From the NCBI RefSeq assembly GCF_000282455.1, contig NZ_AKJG01000095.1, positions 1 to 64,000 of the forward strand: 64,000 nucleotides of DNA, in the 5' to 3' direction. Shown here piece after piece: positions 17,373 through 26,370 of the stretch. Below the pieces are notes generated by a model that was not told the origin of the DNA, searched no databases, and saw only the letters and a list, made by a program, of their open reading frames with translations. This DNA is from Pseudomonas sp. GM74 (GTDB lineage: Bacteria > Pseudomonadota > Gammaproteobacteria > Pseudomonadales > Pseudomonadaceae). The stretch's first letter is position 1. Each line of letters starts with the position of its first letter. The translations under genes and the position numbers were made by a program.

Positions 17373-18398
17373 TTAATTGAAACCACTGGTGGAAATAAAA
17401 TCGACGTCGGTTTTCGGCTCGCCACGCATTAACAGAGCGATGACCTGCTCCAGCGTGCGGCCCTCGAACAGGATCGCGTGCAGCCCGGCGACCAGCGGCA
17501 TGTACACGCCAACCTCCTGGGCCTTGGCCTTGAGCACTTTAAGGGTGTTGACCCCTTCGGCGACTTCACCCAGGCGCGTGACCGCCTCGTCCAGGCTCAG
17601 GCCCTGGCCGAGGGCAAAGCCGACCTGATAGTTGCGGCTCTTGGGCGACGAACAGGTCACGATCAGATCGCCCACGCCCGCCAGCCCCAGGAAGGTCATC
17701 GGGTTCGCGCCCTGATTCACCGCAAAGCGGGTCATTTCCGCCAATGCCCGGGTGATCAGCATGCTCTTGGTATTTTCCCCCATGCCCAGCGCCACCGCCA
17801 TGCCGGCGATGATCGCGTAGACGTTTTTCAACGCCCCGCCCAGTTCCACGCCGAAACGGTCGGCGCTGGCGTACACACGAAACGTGCGCCCGTGCAGCGC
17901 GGCCTGAACCTGCTGGCAGAGTTCTTCGTCTTCACTGGCCACCACAGTGGCCGTCAGTGCATGTTCGGCGATTTCACGGGCCAGGTTGGGCCCGGACAGG
18001 ACGCCGATGCGCGCCTGCGGGGCTATCTCTTCGAGGATCTCGCTCATCAGCTTGAACGTGTTGGCTTCGATGCCTTTGGTCAGGCTCACCAGCATTTTGC
18101 CGGTCAAGCGTTCGGCGTGGGGCACCAGCACCGAACGCAGCGCGCTGGAGGGCAATGCAACGAAACACAGGTCGCAGGCGTCCAGGGTGGCTTGCAGGTC
18201 GGTGACCGGTGTGACGCCGGGCAGAATCTTGATGCCTTTGAGGTAACGCGGGTTCTCGCGATTGACCCGAATGGCCTCGGCCTGTTCGGGGTCACGCATC
18301 CACTGAAGGACCTGATGCCCGTTCTCGGCCAACAGATTAGCCACGGCGGTTCCAAAACTTCCGCCTCCCAGGACCGCAATCGGGCGCTGTTCAGTCAT
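17373..18398 (-). CDS. gpsA: Glycerol-3-phosphate dehydrogenase [NAD(P)+]
   Basis: A 341-aa cytoplasmic enzyme that reduces dihydroxyacetone phosphate to sn-glycerol 3-phosphate for phospholipid synthesis. The N-terminal GGGSFGTA is the dinucleotide-binding loop, and SLTKGIE near residue 107 and the LKNVYAIIAG segment hold active-site lysines. The full family length is retained. The ATG at 18398 gives MTEQRPIAVLGG; the upstream in-frame extension lacks similarity. It is divergent from the TonB receptor gene across 195 bp. Confidence 0.97.
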   Translation of the reverse strand: MTEQRPIAVLGGGSFGTAVANLLAENGHQVLQWMRDPEQAEAIRVNRENPRYLKGIKILPGVTPVTDLQATLDACDLCFVALPSSALRSVLVPHAERLTGKMLVSLTKGIEANTFKLMSEILEEIAPQARIGVLSGPNLAREIAEHALTATVVASEDEELCQQVQAALHGRTFRVYASADRFGVELGGALKNVYAIIAGMAVALGMGENTKSMLITRALAEMTRFAVNQGANPMTFLGLAGVGDLIVTCSSPKSRNYQVGFALGQGLSLDEAVTRLGEVAEGVNTLKVLKAKAQEVGVYMPLVAGLHAILFEGRTLEQVIALLMRGEPKTDVDFISTSGFN

Positions 18399-18593
18399 AT
18401 GCAATCCGTTAATCCATACCAGTGGCGATGTCGGCATTATACGGGGCAGCCCATCGGCGGCCAGCCCCGACATCAAATACCTGCACCCGTAGGAAGAAGA
18501 CCGATAAAACCGAGGAAAATGCAGACATCGTGAATGGAAAAGTCATTCGGCTCAGTTAACATGCGCGCCAACAATCACTGACTGGGATCTGTT

Positions 18594-20717
18594 GTGTCTC
18601 CGGGCGCTCCTTCACCGCATTCGCCTCTGGTACTGGCGCTGATTTTCAGCTCGCCGGTGCTGGCCGACGACTTGTTCCTGGACAGCGAACCGCTGCCGCA
18701 AGTGCTGACGGCCACGCGCCTGAAGCAGTCGCCGGCGGCAGTGCCGGGCAGCATGACGGTGATCGACAGCGCCCTGATCCACGCCAGCGGTGCCCGTGAC
18801 ATCAGCGAACTGCTGCGCCTGGTGCCGGGGATGATGGTCGGCAACATCAGCGGCAACCAGGCCGCGGTGAACTACCACGGCACCAACGCGACGCAAGCAC
18901 GACGCATGCAAGTGCTGATAGACGGGCGCTCGGTGTATCGCGCCGGCCTGGCCACCGTGGACTGGAGCGACATTCCGGTGGCCATGGAAGACATCGAGCG
19001 CATCGAAGTCTTTCGCGGGCCCAATACCGTCAGCTACGGCGCCAACGCCCTGATGGCGGTGGTCAACATCATTACCCGGCGGCCGGCCGACAGCCACGGT
19101 ACCCGCATGAAGATCACCCGGGGCCAGCGCGGCATCAACGATTTTTATGCCAGCCAGGGCCTGGGCTGGGAGGATGGTGACATGCGCCTGTCCCTGTCCG
19201 GCCAGCAAGACGACGGCTTCGACACCGACCGAACCGGCGCTGATTACCATGACAGTCGTCGCCTCGATCGCTTCAACCTCGCAGTCAGCCAGAGCCTCGA
19301 CGAACGGCAAAGCCTCGATTGGCAAGTGAATGCCAAGGACGGCACCAACCAGCGGCCCTATACCTACCGGCCGGTGTTCCCGGGAATTACCCGAGCGGGC
19401 AACGACTCCGACGTCACCGCCAAGGATTACGCCGGGTCATTGCGCTGGAATCTGGACATCGATCCCGACCACAGCCTTTATATCCAGGGTTCGGCCCAAC
19501 ACTGGGATCGCCAGCAAACCTGGCGCGCCTGCGACGCTGAAATATCGTTCAGCCCGCAACTGACCGAACTCTGGCAAATGAACCCGAACTACACCGAGCG
19601 CCTGGCCCGCAATATCACGCGTTTCCTCGGCCCTGGTGCGCCGGCCGGCACACCCGCCGAGCAGGCGCTGGCCAACCAGGTACTCGATCAATGGCGCAAC
19701 GGCGCGAGCCAGACCGTTTGCGGCGACATCGACCAGAGCACCCGGGAATCGCGTTACGACCTCGAATTGCAGGACACTCTGAGCCTTGCCGATAACCTGC
19801 GGCTGGTCAGCGGGATAAACTATCGTTACGACCGGGCGGATTCCGAAACCTATTTCAATGGCACTCTCGATGACACGATCTGGCGGGCGTTCGGCCAGTT
19901 CGAGTGGCGTGCCACCGAACACTGGCTGCTGCAAGGCGGTGCCATGTTCGAGGACACACGGCTGATCGGCAGTTCGCTGACACCTCGCATGGCGGTCAAC
20001 TACCTCATCAATCCGCGCCACGGCTTGCGTGCGGTGTACTCCGAGGCCGTCCGTTCGCCGGACATGTTCGAGAACAACGTCAACTGGAGTTATCAGGTCA
20101 CCAATCTCAAGCCCGGTGCCTTCGGCCAGTCCAGCGCCCGTTATTTCGTCAAGACCCGTGGCCCAGGCGACCTCGACCAAGAGCACATGCGCTCTCGGGA
20201 ACTGGGCTACAACGGCTATTTTCCCGAACAGGGGCTGGCGCTCGACTTGAAGCTGTTCCACGACGAAATCACCGGCATGATCAGTGAACCGCTGCGCAAC
20301 AATCAGTACATCGCCAGCAACGCCAACAAAGCACGTTTTTCGGGAGCCGAAACCCAGCTTGACTGGCGCGTCGGCAGCCTCGATCGCCTGCGACTGACCT
20401 ACGCCTACGTCGATGCCGACGCCAGCAACCCGCTGGATGCCAGGCAGACTGCAAGCAACAGTGGCTCGGCCGGATGGTTGCGCGATTGGGGTCGGGGCTG
20501 GAACAGTGCGCTTTTCTATTATGGCGATGACGCCCTCAACGGCTACCGCTTCGAACGGGTCGATGCGCGCATCGCCAAACGTATCGCCCTGGGCAAGGCC
20601 AGCCTGGAACTGGCCGGGGTGCTCCAGCAACGGCTGGACAATCAGCCGACCACCTTCATCGACAATAATCATGACCAGCGCCACGTGATGTATTTCAGCG
20701 CGGAGCTGGAGCTTTAA
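18594..20717 (+). CDS. TonB-dependent receptor
   Basis: A 707-aa outer-membrane receptor. A signal peptide (LVLALIFSSPVLA) is followed by a plug domain with TATRLKQSPAAVPGSMTVID, RDISELLRLVPGM and IERIEVFRGPNTVSYG. The 22-strand barrel region ends in an AELEL strand. There is no N-terminal STN signalling domain, so it is not a classical sigma/anti-sigma transducer. It starts with GTG at 18594 behind GGGAT; no ATG is available. I see no Fur-box-like palindrome upstream. The next gene begins one base after the stop. The substrate is unknown. Confidence 0.93.
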   Translation: MSPGAPSPHSPLVLALIFSSPVLADDLFLDSEPLPQVLTATRLKQSPAAVPGSMTVIDSALIHASGARDISELLRLVPGMMVGNISGNQAAVNYHGTNATQARRMQVLIDGRSVYRAGLATVDWSDIPVAMEDIERIEVFRGPNTVSYGANALMAVVNIITRRPADSHGTRMKITRGQRGINDFYASQGLGWEDGDMRLSLSGQQDDGFDTDRTGADYHDSRRLDRFNLAVSQSLDERQSLDWQVNAKDGTNQRPYTYRPVFPGITRAGNDSDVTAKDYAGSLRWNLDIDPDHSLYIQGSAQHWDRQQTWRACDAEISFSPQLTELWQMNPNYTERLARNITRFLGPGAPAGTPAEQALANQVLDQWRNGASQTVCGDIDQSTRESRYDLELQDTLSLADNLRLVSGINYRYDRADSETYFNGTLDDTIWRAFGQFEWRATEHWLLQGGAMFEDTRLIGSSLTPRMAVNYLINPRHGLRAVYSEAVRSPDMFENNVNWSYQVTNLKPGAFGQSSARYFVKTRGPGDLDQEHMRSRELGYNGYFPEQGLALDLKLFHDEITGMISEPLRNNQYIASNANKARFSGAETQLDWRVGSLDRLRLTYAYVDADASNPLDARQTASNSGSAGWLRDWGRGWNSALFYYGDDALNGYRFERVDARIAKRIALGKASLELAGVLQQRLDNQPTTFIDNNHDQRHVMYFSAELEL

Positions 20718-20718
20718 G

Positions 20719-21651
20719 ATGCCGAATCGTCCGGCCTGCAGAATGCCGCCCCTGGGTCGGCTGCTGGCCATACTCTGCCTGCTGACAAGCGGCCTGCTGG
20801 GCAGCCTGGCGAGTAACGCGGCCGACATTTTGCTCACGGGGGCCGAAGACAGCCCCGCTGTGCGGGCGTTTACCCAGGCCCTGAGCGAGCTGCGGCCAAG
20901 CGACAACGTACGCTTCCAGACGCTGGCCAAAATGCCAATACCGGACAAGCTGCCGGAAAACATCCGCTTGATACTGCTCGACCTGCCCAGCCTCGACTGG
21001 CGCCTGCAAAACACCCAGGGCCCGGCGACACTCGTATTGCGCATCAGCCGCCTGCAAGCCCGGCAACGCTTGAACAACTCGCTGCCTGCGCGCCTTTGCC
21101 TGCTTTGGAGCGATCCACCACTGGACCGCCAGTTGCGCTTGACCCGCACCTTGTTGCCCCAGGCCAGACGCATCGGTGTGCTCTACGACACCCACAGTGA
21201 GTTCCTCTTGAATGAGCTGCGTCAGGCCGCCCTCCCCCTGGGTCTTGAGGTGGTCACCCAGCGCTGGGACAACATCCACGACAGTCGTCCATTACAGGCC
21301 CTCCTTAATAACAGTGACGTGTTGCTGGGCCTGGACGATGCCGACCTGTACAACCCGCAAACCGCAAAAAACCTGCTGCTGAGCAGCTACTCGCGGCAAG
21401 TGGCGCTGATCGGCCCCAACGCCGGATTCGTCAAGGCCGGGAGCCTGGCCAGCACCTATAGCGATCAGAGCGACTGGCTGGCGGTCCTCGACGAATTGCT
21501 CGACCGACCACCGGCCACCTGGCCGCGCACGCACTACCCCCATCGATTCAAGGTCGCGAGCAACCGGCAGGTGGCGCGTTCATTGGGCATCGAACAGATA
21601 AACGAAGCGTCTGTCGCCACACTGCTGGCCGAAGGAGAACGCCGTCCATGA
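20719..21651 (+). CDS. Periplasmic ABC-type substrate-binding protein
   Basis: A 310-aa protein with a signal peptide (LLAILCLLTSGLLGSLASNA) and a two-lobed binding fold of the ABC_sub_bind/LivK-like type. RRIGVLYDTHSE near residue 155 and DVLLGLDDADLYN near 205 match strand-turn motifs of that family. No permease or ATPase gene is adjacent, so it probably feeds a sensor rather than a transporter, which is inference. It starts one base after the receptor stop, and its own stop overlaps the hybrid kinase start by four bases (ATGA). Confidence 0.85.
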   Translation: MPNRPACRMPPLGRLLAILCLLTSGLLGSLASNAADILLTGAEDSPAVRAFTQALSELRPSDNVRFQTLAKMPIPDKLPENIRLILLDLPSLDWRLQNTQGPATLVLRISRLQARQRLNNSLPARLCLLWSDPPLDRQLRLTRTLLPQARRIGVLYDTHSEFLLNELRQAALPLGLEVVTQRWDNIHDSRPLQALLNNSDVLLGLDDADLYNPQTAKNLLLSSYSRQVALIGPNAGFVKAGSLASTYSDQSDWLAVLDELLDRPPATWPRTHYPHRFKVASNRQVARSLGIEQINEASVATLLAEGERRP

Positions 21652-23549
21652 GCTTGCGCCGTCGCTGGGACATCAACACCCGTACCCAACTCATCAGCCT
21701 CGGCCCTGCACTGCTGCTGACCTTGTTGCTGATCAGCTTCTTCACGTTCGTGCGCATCCAGGATCTACGTCAGGAAATCACCCACACCGGCCAGTTGATC
21801 GCCAATCAACTGGCCCCGGCCACCGAGTACGGAGTGATTTCGGGCAACATCGAAGTGCTCGAAACCTTGCTCAAGGCGACGCTGGCCACGCCCAACGTGA
21901 GCTTTCTGGAAATCCAGGACAGCGCCAACCGGGTTCTGGTGTACGTCGAACAACCGAACGAACACCACAATCGCGCGCAGCAGCTCGAGGTGTTCCAGGC
22001 TCCGATACGGCTCCAGCGCATCGCGTTGCACAATGATTTTTTCCAGAGCAGCAAAACCGCCACCGCGGCCCCGGTCGAGGACTATCTGGGCCGGGTGATC
22101 GTCGGGCTGTCCAACGACGCCTTCAGCCGACGCCAACAGGAAATCGTGCTCAAGGCCGCCATCCTGGCGCTGTTTGCCCTGCTGTTTACCTTCCTCGTGG
22201 CCCGACGCCTGGCGGGCAGCCTGTCGCAACCGATCCGCGATATCGGCAATGCGGTCAAGGCAATCCAGGACGGCGACTACAGGACACCGCTGCCGATTGT
22301 CGACGACACCGAACTGGGGGCGCTGTCGCAACACATCAACAACCTCGCCAGTGGTCTCGACCAGGCCAGCCGCGAACAGCATCAGGCCATGGCACAGCTG
22401 ATCCAGACCCGCGAAGAAGCGGAAAAGGCCAACAACGCCAAATCCGATTTCCTCGCCATGATGAGCCATGAACTGCGCACGCCGATGAATGGCGTACTGG
22501 GCATGCTGCAGTTGCTCGAAACCACCGACATGACCGAGGAGCAGGTGGAGTACGCGGCGCTGGCCTCGGAATCCACCGAGCACTTGCTCAAGGTCATCAA
22601 CGACATCCTGGATTTCTCGCGGATCGAACGTTCGGAGCTGGAACTCGAGCACATCCCGTTCAACCTCGCCGACCTGATCGTCAGTTGCGCCCAGTCGTTC
22701 CAGCACAGCGCCGCGCAACGCGGTCTGGACCTGCAACTGATGATCCCCGACGACATGCGCGGCTTGCAGGTAAAGGGCGACCCGACGCGTATCCGGCAGA
22801 TACTGGTCAACCTGGTCGGCAACGCGCTGAAGTTCACCGAAAAGGGCCGCGTCACCATCGAGGCGCAGTGGCAGTCGCTGGACCACGAGCTGCTGTGGTT
22901 CACCTGCACCGTGCGCGACAGCGGCATCGGCATCCCGGCGCAAAGCCTGGAATTGATGTTCAACGCCTTCCAGCAGGCCGACAGTTCCATTTCAAGGCGC
23001 TACGGCGGCACGGGGCTGGGCCTGCCGATTGCCCGCACCCTGGCCGAACGCATGGGGGGCACCTTGCGCGCGCAGAGCGAGGAAGGCCGCGGTTCGGTGT
23101 TCACCCTGGAAATCCCCCTGGCTCTGCACCAGCAGACACAACCGTTGTTACCCCCTCGCGCGCAATCGCGCAACAGCAACGGCGAAGGGCGCAATGTGCT
23201 GTTGGTCGAAGACAACCCGGTCAACCAGACCGTCATCGAAGCCATGTTGCGCAGCCTGGGCTTCAAGGTCAGTGTCGCCGCCGACGGCGCGCAGGCGGTT
23301 CGCAGTGCCGAGAGCCTGATTTTCGAAGCGATCCTGATGGATTGCCGCTTGCCGATCATCGATGGCTATGAAGCCACCCGACAAATCCGCAACCTGCCCG
23401 GTTGCACCGACCTGCCGATCATCGCCCTGACCGCCAACGCCTTGCAGGGAGACCGCGAAGCCTGTCTGTCGGCGGGGATGAACGATTACCTGGCCAAGCC
23501 GTTCAAACGGACTGATCTGCAGCAAATTCTGCACCGTTGGGTGCAGTAG
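21648..23549 (+). CDS. Hybrid sensor histidine kinase/response regulator
   Basis: A 633-aa inner-membrane kinase. TM1 is about residues 15-37; a periplasmic region of about 125 residues resembles BarA/GacS-like input domains; TM2 is about 166-188. A HAMP domain follows, then HisKA with His274 in MSHELRTPMNG. The HATPase has LVNLVGNALKF and GGTGLGLPIA. The C-terminal receiver has Asp565 in LMDCRLP and the conserved Lys in AKPFKRTDL. There is no Hpt domain and no DNA-binding output, so a separate phosphotransfer protein or regulator must carry the signal. It is translationally coupled to the preceding binding protein. Confidence 0.93.
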   Translation: MSLRRRWDINTRTQLISLGPALLLTLLLISFFTFVRIQDLRQEITHTGQLIANQLAPATEYGVISGNIEVLETLLKATLATPNVSFLEIQDSANRVLVYVEQPNEHHNRAQQLEVFQAPIRLQRIALHNDFFQSSKTATAAPVEDYLGRVIVGLSNDAFSRRQQEIVLKAAILALFALLFTFLVARRLAGSLSQPIRDIGNAVKAIQDGDYRTPLPIVDDTELGALSQHINNLASGLDQASREQHQAMAQLIQTREEAEKANNAKSDFLAMMSHELRTPMNGVLGMLQLLETTDMTEEQVEYAALASESTEHLLKVINDILDFSRIERSELELEHIPFNLADLIVSCAQSFQHSAAQRGLDLQLMIPDDMRGLQVKGDPTRIRQILVNLVGNALKFTEKGRVTIEAQWQSLDHELLWFTCTVRDSGIGIPAQSLELMFNAFQQADSSISRRYGGTGLGLPIARTLAERMGGTLRAQSEEGRGSVFTLEIPLALHQQTQPLLPPRAQSRNSNGEGRNVLLVEDNPVNQTVIEAMLRSLGFKVSVAADGAQAVRSAESLIFEAILMDCRLPIIDGYEATRQIRNLPGCTDLPIIALTANALQGDREACLSAGMNDYLAKPFKRTDLQQILHRWVQ

Positions 23550-23647
23550 TACAGGCCTTTCGACCATCTGCGACTGGCGTGAAAGGCGAAAGTGCGGCAG
23601 TCTTAGTCACCCGAACAGGCCCGAAAAGGGGCTTGAATAATAATTTC

Positions 23648-23663
23648 AGTGCACAAGTGTACA
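23648..23663. promoter_or_regulatory. Imperfect palindrome upstream of fabA (possible DesT-like operator)
   Basis: The sequence AGTGCACAAGTGTACA is an imperfect dyad (GTGCACA against GTACACT on the other strand), 134 bp before the fabA start. In P. aeruginosa the TetR-family regulator DesT controls fabAB through a palindrome in this region. The resemblance is from memory and unproven. No gene is seen in 23550-23796. Confidence 0.35.
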
Positions 23664-23796
23664 TTCATGTCCTTGGTGCTGTGACTTTCACCACAACGCA
23701 ATAGTCTATGAGTAGGCTGCCGGTTCGAGGCATGAACGCTTCGATCGGCCGGGAAGATTTGCCCCACCTGCCGCATGGGACTATTGAGGAGCTCGC

Positions 23797-24312
23797 ATGA
23801 CCAAACAAAACGCCTTTACCCGGGAAGACCTGCTGCGCTGCAGTCGCGGTGAGCTGTTCGGCCCAGGTAACGCGCAACTGCCCGCCCCGAACATGCTGAT
23901 GGTTGATCGCATCACCCTGATCAGCGAAGAAGGTGGCAAGTACGGCAAAGGTGAATTGGTCGCCGAGCTGGATATCAATCCGGACCTGTGGTTCTTCGCC
24001 TGCCACTTCGAAGGCGATCCGGTGATGCCGGGCTGCCTGGGCCTCGACGCCATGTGGCAACTGGTCGGCTTCTTCCTGGGCTGGCAAGGCCTGCCGGGCC
24101 GTGGCCGTGCGCTGGGTTCGGGCGAAGTGAAATTCTTCGGCCAGGTCCTGCCGACCGCCAAGAAAGTCACCTATAACATTCATATCAAGCGCGTCCTCAA
24201 GGGCAAGCTGAACCTGGCCATCGCCGACGGTTCGGTCACTGTCGACGGTCGCGAAATCTACACCGCCGAAGGCCTCCGGGTCGGCGTGTTCACCTCCACT
24301 GACAACTTCTAA
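23797..24312 (+). CDS. fabA: 3-hydroxydecanoyl-ACP dehydratase/isomerase
   Basis: A 171-aa hotdog dehydratase that makes trans-2-decenoyl-ACP and isomerises it to the cis-3 form, the branch point to unsaturated fatty acids. The active-site His70 is in FACHFEGDPVMPG and Asp84 in GLDAMWQ, at the positions known for E. coli FabA, and total length is the same. GAGG precedes the start. fabB begins 11 bp after the stop, the conserved fabAB operon. Confidence 0.98.
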   Translation: MTKQNAFTREDLLRCSRGELFGPGNAQLPAPNMLMVDRITLISEEGGKYGKGELVAELDINPDLWFFACHFEGDPVMPGCLGLDAMWQLVGFFLGWQGLPGRGRALGSGEVKFFGQVLPTAKKVTYNIHIKRVLKGKLNLAIADGSVTVDGREIYTAEGLRVGVFTSTDNF

Positions 24313-24323
24313 GGGTTATCCGC

Positions 24324-25544
24324 ATGCGCCGCGTCGTTATCACTGGTCTGGGCATCGTTTCTTGCCTGGGCAATGACAAAGAGACCGTCTCCGCTAACCT
24401 GCGTGCAAGCCGCCCTGGCATCCGGTTCAATCCGGAATATGCCGAAATGGGTCTGCGTAGCCAGGTTTCCGGCTCCATTGACCTCAACCTTGAAGAACTG
24501 ATCGATCGCAAGATCTATCGCTTCGTCGGCCACGCGGCAGCTTATGCCTACCTGGCCATGAAAGACGCCATCACCGACTCCGGCCTGACCGAAGAGCAGG
24601 TGTCCAACCCGCGTACCGGCCTGATCGCCGGTTCCGGTGGCGCATCGACCCTGAACCAGATGGAAGCGCTGGACATCCTGCGCGAGAAAGGCGTCAAGCG
24701 CGTCGGCCCATACCGCGTAACGCGGACCATGAGCAGCACCGTTTCGGCATGCCTGGCCACTCCGTTCAAGATCAAGGGCCTGAACTACTCCATCGCTTCT
24801 GCCTGCGCTACCAGTGCTCACTGCATCGGTACCGCCATGGAACAGATCCAGATGGGCAAGCAGGACATCGTCTTCGCCGGTGGCGGTGAAGAAGAGCACT
24901 GGAGCCAGTCGTTCCTGTTCGACGCCATGGGCGCCCTGTCCAGCAAGCGCAACGACACTCCGGAAAAAGCTTCCCGTGCCTACGACGCTGACCGTGACGG
25001 TTTCGTCATCGCCGGCGGTGGCGGCATGGTCGTGGTTGAAGAGCTGGAACACGCTCTGGCCCGTGGCGCCAAGATCTACGCGGAAATCGTCGGCTACGGC
25101 GCGACCTCCGACGGCTACGACATGGTTGCCCCAAGTGGCGAAGGCGCGATCCGCTGCATGCAGCAGGCGCTCTCCACCGTCGATACTCCGATCGACTACC
25201 TGAACACTCACGGCACCTCGACCCCGGTCGGCGACGTCGCGGAAATGAAAGGTGTGCGTGAAGTGTTCGGCGACAAGGCTCCGGCCATCAGCTCCACCAA
25301 GAGCCTGTCGGGTCACTCCCTGGGCGCCGCCGGCGTTCACGAAGCGATCTACTGCATGCTGATGATGGAAGGCAACTTCATTGCCGGCTCCGCCAACATC
25401 GACGAGCTGGACCCTGAAGTGGCCGACCTGCCGGTGCTGACCAAGACCCGCGAAAACGCCACCATCAACACCGTGATGAGCAACAGCTTCGGTTTCGGTG
25501 GCACCAACGCCACGCTGGTACTGAAGCGCTGGGAAGGCAAGTAA
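24324..25544 (+). CDS. fabB: 3-oxoacyl-ACP synthase I
   Basis: A 406-aa ketosynthase that elongates unsaturated acyl-ACPs after FabA. The catalytic triad is visible: Cys in SACATSAHC near residue 163, His in NTHGTSTPVGD near 298, and His in SLSGHSLGAAG near 333. The C-terminal SFGFGGTNATLVL completes the fold. It is the second gene of the fabAB operon, followed 26 bp later by a strong intrinsic terminator. Confidence 0.98.
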   Translation: MRRVVITGLGIVSCLGNDKETVSANLRASRPGIRFNPEYAEMGLRSQVSGSIDLNLEELIDRKIYRFVGHAAAYAYLAMKDAITDSGLTEEQVSNPRTGLIAGSGGASTLNQMEALDILREKGVKRVGPYRVTRTMSSTVSACLATPFKIKGLNYSIASACATSAHCIGTAMEQIQMGKQDIVFAGGGEEEHWSQSFLFDAMGALSSKRNDTPEKASRAYDADRDGFVIAGGGGMVVVEELEHALARGAKIYAEIVGYGATSDGYDMVAPSGEGAIRCMQQALSTVDTPIDYLNTHGTSTPVGDVAEMKGVREVFGDKAPAISSTKSLSGHSLGAAGVHEAIYCMLMMEGNFIAGSANIDELDPEVADLPVLTKTRENATINTVMSNSFGFGGTNATLVLKRWEGK

Positions 25545-25568
25545 TTCCCCGCTGCTGAGCCGCACATG

Positions 25569-25601
25569 AAAACGCCCCGACTGGTTCGGGGCGTTTTTTT
25601 T
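25569..25601 (+). terminator. Intrinsic terminator of fabAB
   Basis: The stem AACGCCCCGA / TCGGGGCGTT with a short CTGGT loop is followed by a run of eight T residues on the plus strand. It sits 25 bp after the fabB stop. Confidence 0.93.
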
Positions 25602-25853
25602 GCCTTGAGAAAAGCCCGGGACAGAGGCAATACCTGTGCTCTAAACAGGATTTTCGGTGCTCTCAACATGAAACGTTTGTCATGAAACTAAACGCCCGAA
25701 GACTGAATGTCGCGGATTCCGCGGGCTGCAGGACTGTTTCCGTTTTTGCAAAAAACCCGTACCAAATTCAGTCGTTTACTTAGCAAGCTACCAACCCCTA
25801 TAACAGAGGCCTGCACACGCCTTGCTGCAGATAACAGAGATTGGAGCTAGCAG
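25602..25853. other. Intergenic region with no gene recognised
   Basis: This AT-richer stretch separates the fabB terminator from the 62-aa gene at 25854. I see no convincing open frame with a ribosome-binding site. A small inverted repeat CGCGGATTCCGCG is present near 25712, and a promoter for the small gene is expected here but was not identified. Confidence 0.5.
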
Positions 25854-26042
25854 ATGACAGTAAAAGTAACTGAACGCGACGATTCACATAAATCCCACGA
25901 GGGTGTAGCCGCCGGTATCCGGATCTGGGACGTGCATCAACAAGACCTGCTGGTCGGGATGTTCCACTCCGAGACCGAAGCGCAGCACTACAGGGCCGAA
26001 CTGGAAATGCTCGAGCGTGATCGCGAGCTCGCAAGCCGTTGA
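25854..26042 (+). CDS. Small conserved-looking cytoplasmic protein
   Basis: A 62-aa protein with no signal peptide or membrane segment. It opens with a polar tail (MTVKVTERDDSHKSHEG), then GIRIWDVHQQDLLVGMF, and ends in a charged helix with ETEAQHYRAELEMLERD. The ATG is preceded by TTGGAGC at good spacing. I do not recognise a family. It lies alone between the fabAB terminator and a stem-loop at 26063. A role as a small regulatory or adaptor protein is possible but not supported directly. Confidence 0.7.
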   Translation: MTVKVTERDDSHKSHEGVAAGIRIWDVHQQDLLVGMFHSETEAQHYRAELEMLERDRELASR

Positions 26043-26062
26043 AGACAGACTCCACCACCGTG

Positions 26063-26092
26063 CAGCCTGCCCCTCCCCCCACGGGCAGGCTG
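26063..26092. terminator. Stem-loop between convergent small genes
   Basis: CAGCCTGCCC and GGGCAGGCTG form a perfect 10-bp stem with a 10-base loop. There is no T-run on either side, so it may be a weak or Rho-assisted terminator or an mRNA 3' end protector for the 62-aa gene. Confidence 0.5.
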
Positions 26093-26109
26093 CGATCGGA
26101 GCACGCGGC

Positions 26110-26241
26110 TCAGGCAATCTGAATGACCGCTAAATGAAGGGAGTCGTCGATCACCACCGAAGGAACAACACCGACGATCCGGCCCGCCTCAAGTTTCACC
26201 ACCTCGCACTCACCGTCGCCCATGCCGTCATTGAACTTCAT
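26110..26241 (-). CDS. Possible small protein of 43 residues
   Basis: An open frame from ATG 26241 encodes MKFNDGMGDGECEVVKLEAG and continues through GRIVGVVPSVVIDD to end AVIQIA. GGGGAGAG lies about 14 bases upstream, a little far. The composition (Val/Ile-rich beta-like, balanced charge) looks protein-like rather than random. No family is recognised. Its 5' side abuts the terminator of the DUF2058 gene, so it would need its own promoter. Coding status is uncertain. Confidence 0.35.
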   Translation of the reverse strand: MKFNDGMGDGECEVVKLEAGRIVGVVPSVVIDDSLHLAVIQIA

Positions 26242-26280
26242 TCCATTAGTTCTCTCCCCTGAGAATATTCCGGGCAAAAG

Positions 26281-26322
26281 AAAACCCGAGAGATCGTATC
26301 GGCGCGATCTTTCGGGTTCAAT
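26281..26322 (-). terminator. Intrinsic terminator downstream of the DUF2058 gene
   Basis: On the minus strand AACCCGAAAGATCG pairs with CGATCTCTCGGGTT around a short loop and is followed by TTTTCTTTT. It lies about 50 bp after the stop at 26371 and would end the leftward mazG/DUF2058 transcript. Confidence 0.85.
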
Positions 26323-26370
26323 TGATTAATCCAGCAACGTACTAACAAACATGTAATGCCAGAGACGCGA

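Noticed and set aside
18399..18593. Fur box for the TonB-dependent receptor
   Set aside because: No GATAATGATAATC-like dyad is present in the 195 bp between gpsA and the receptor, so iron control is not supported from the sequence.
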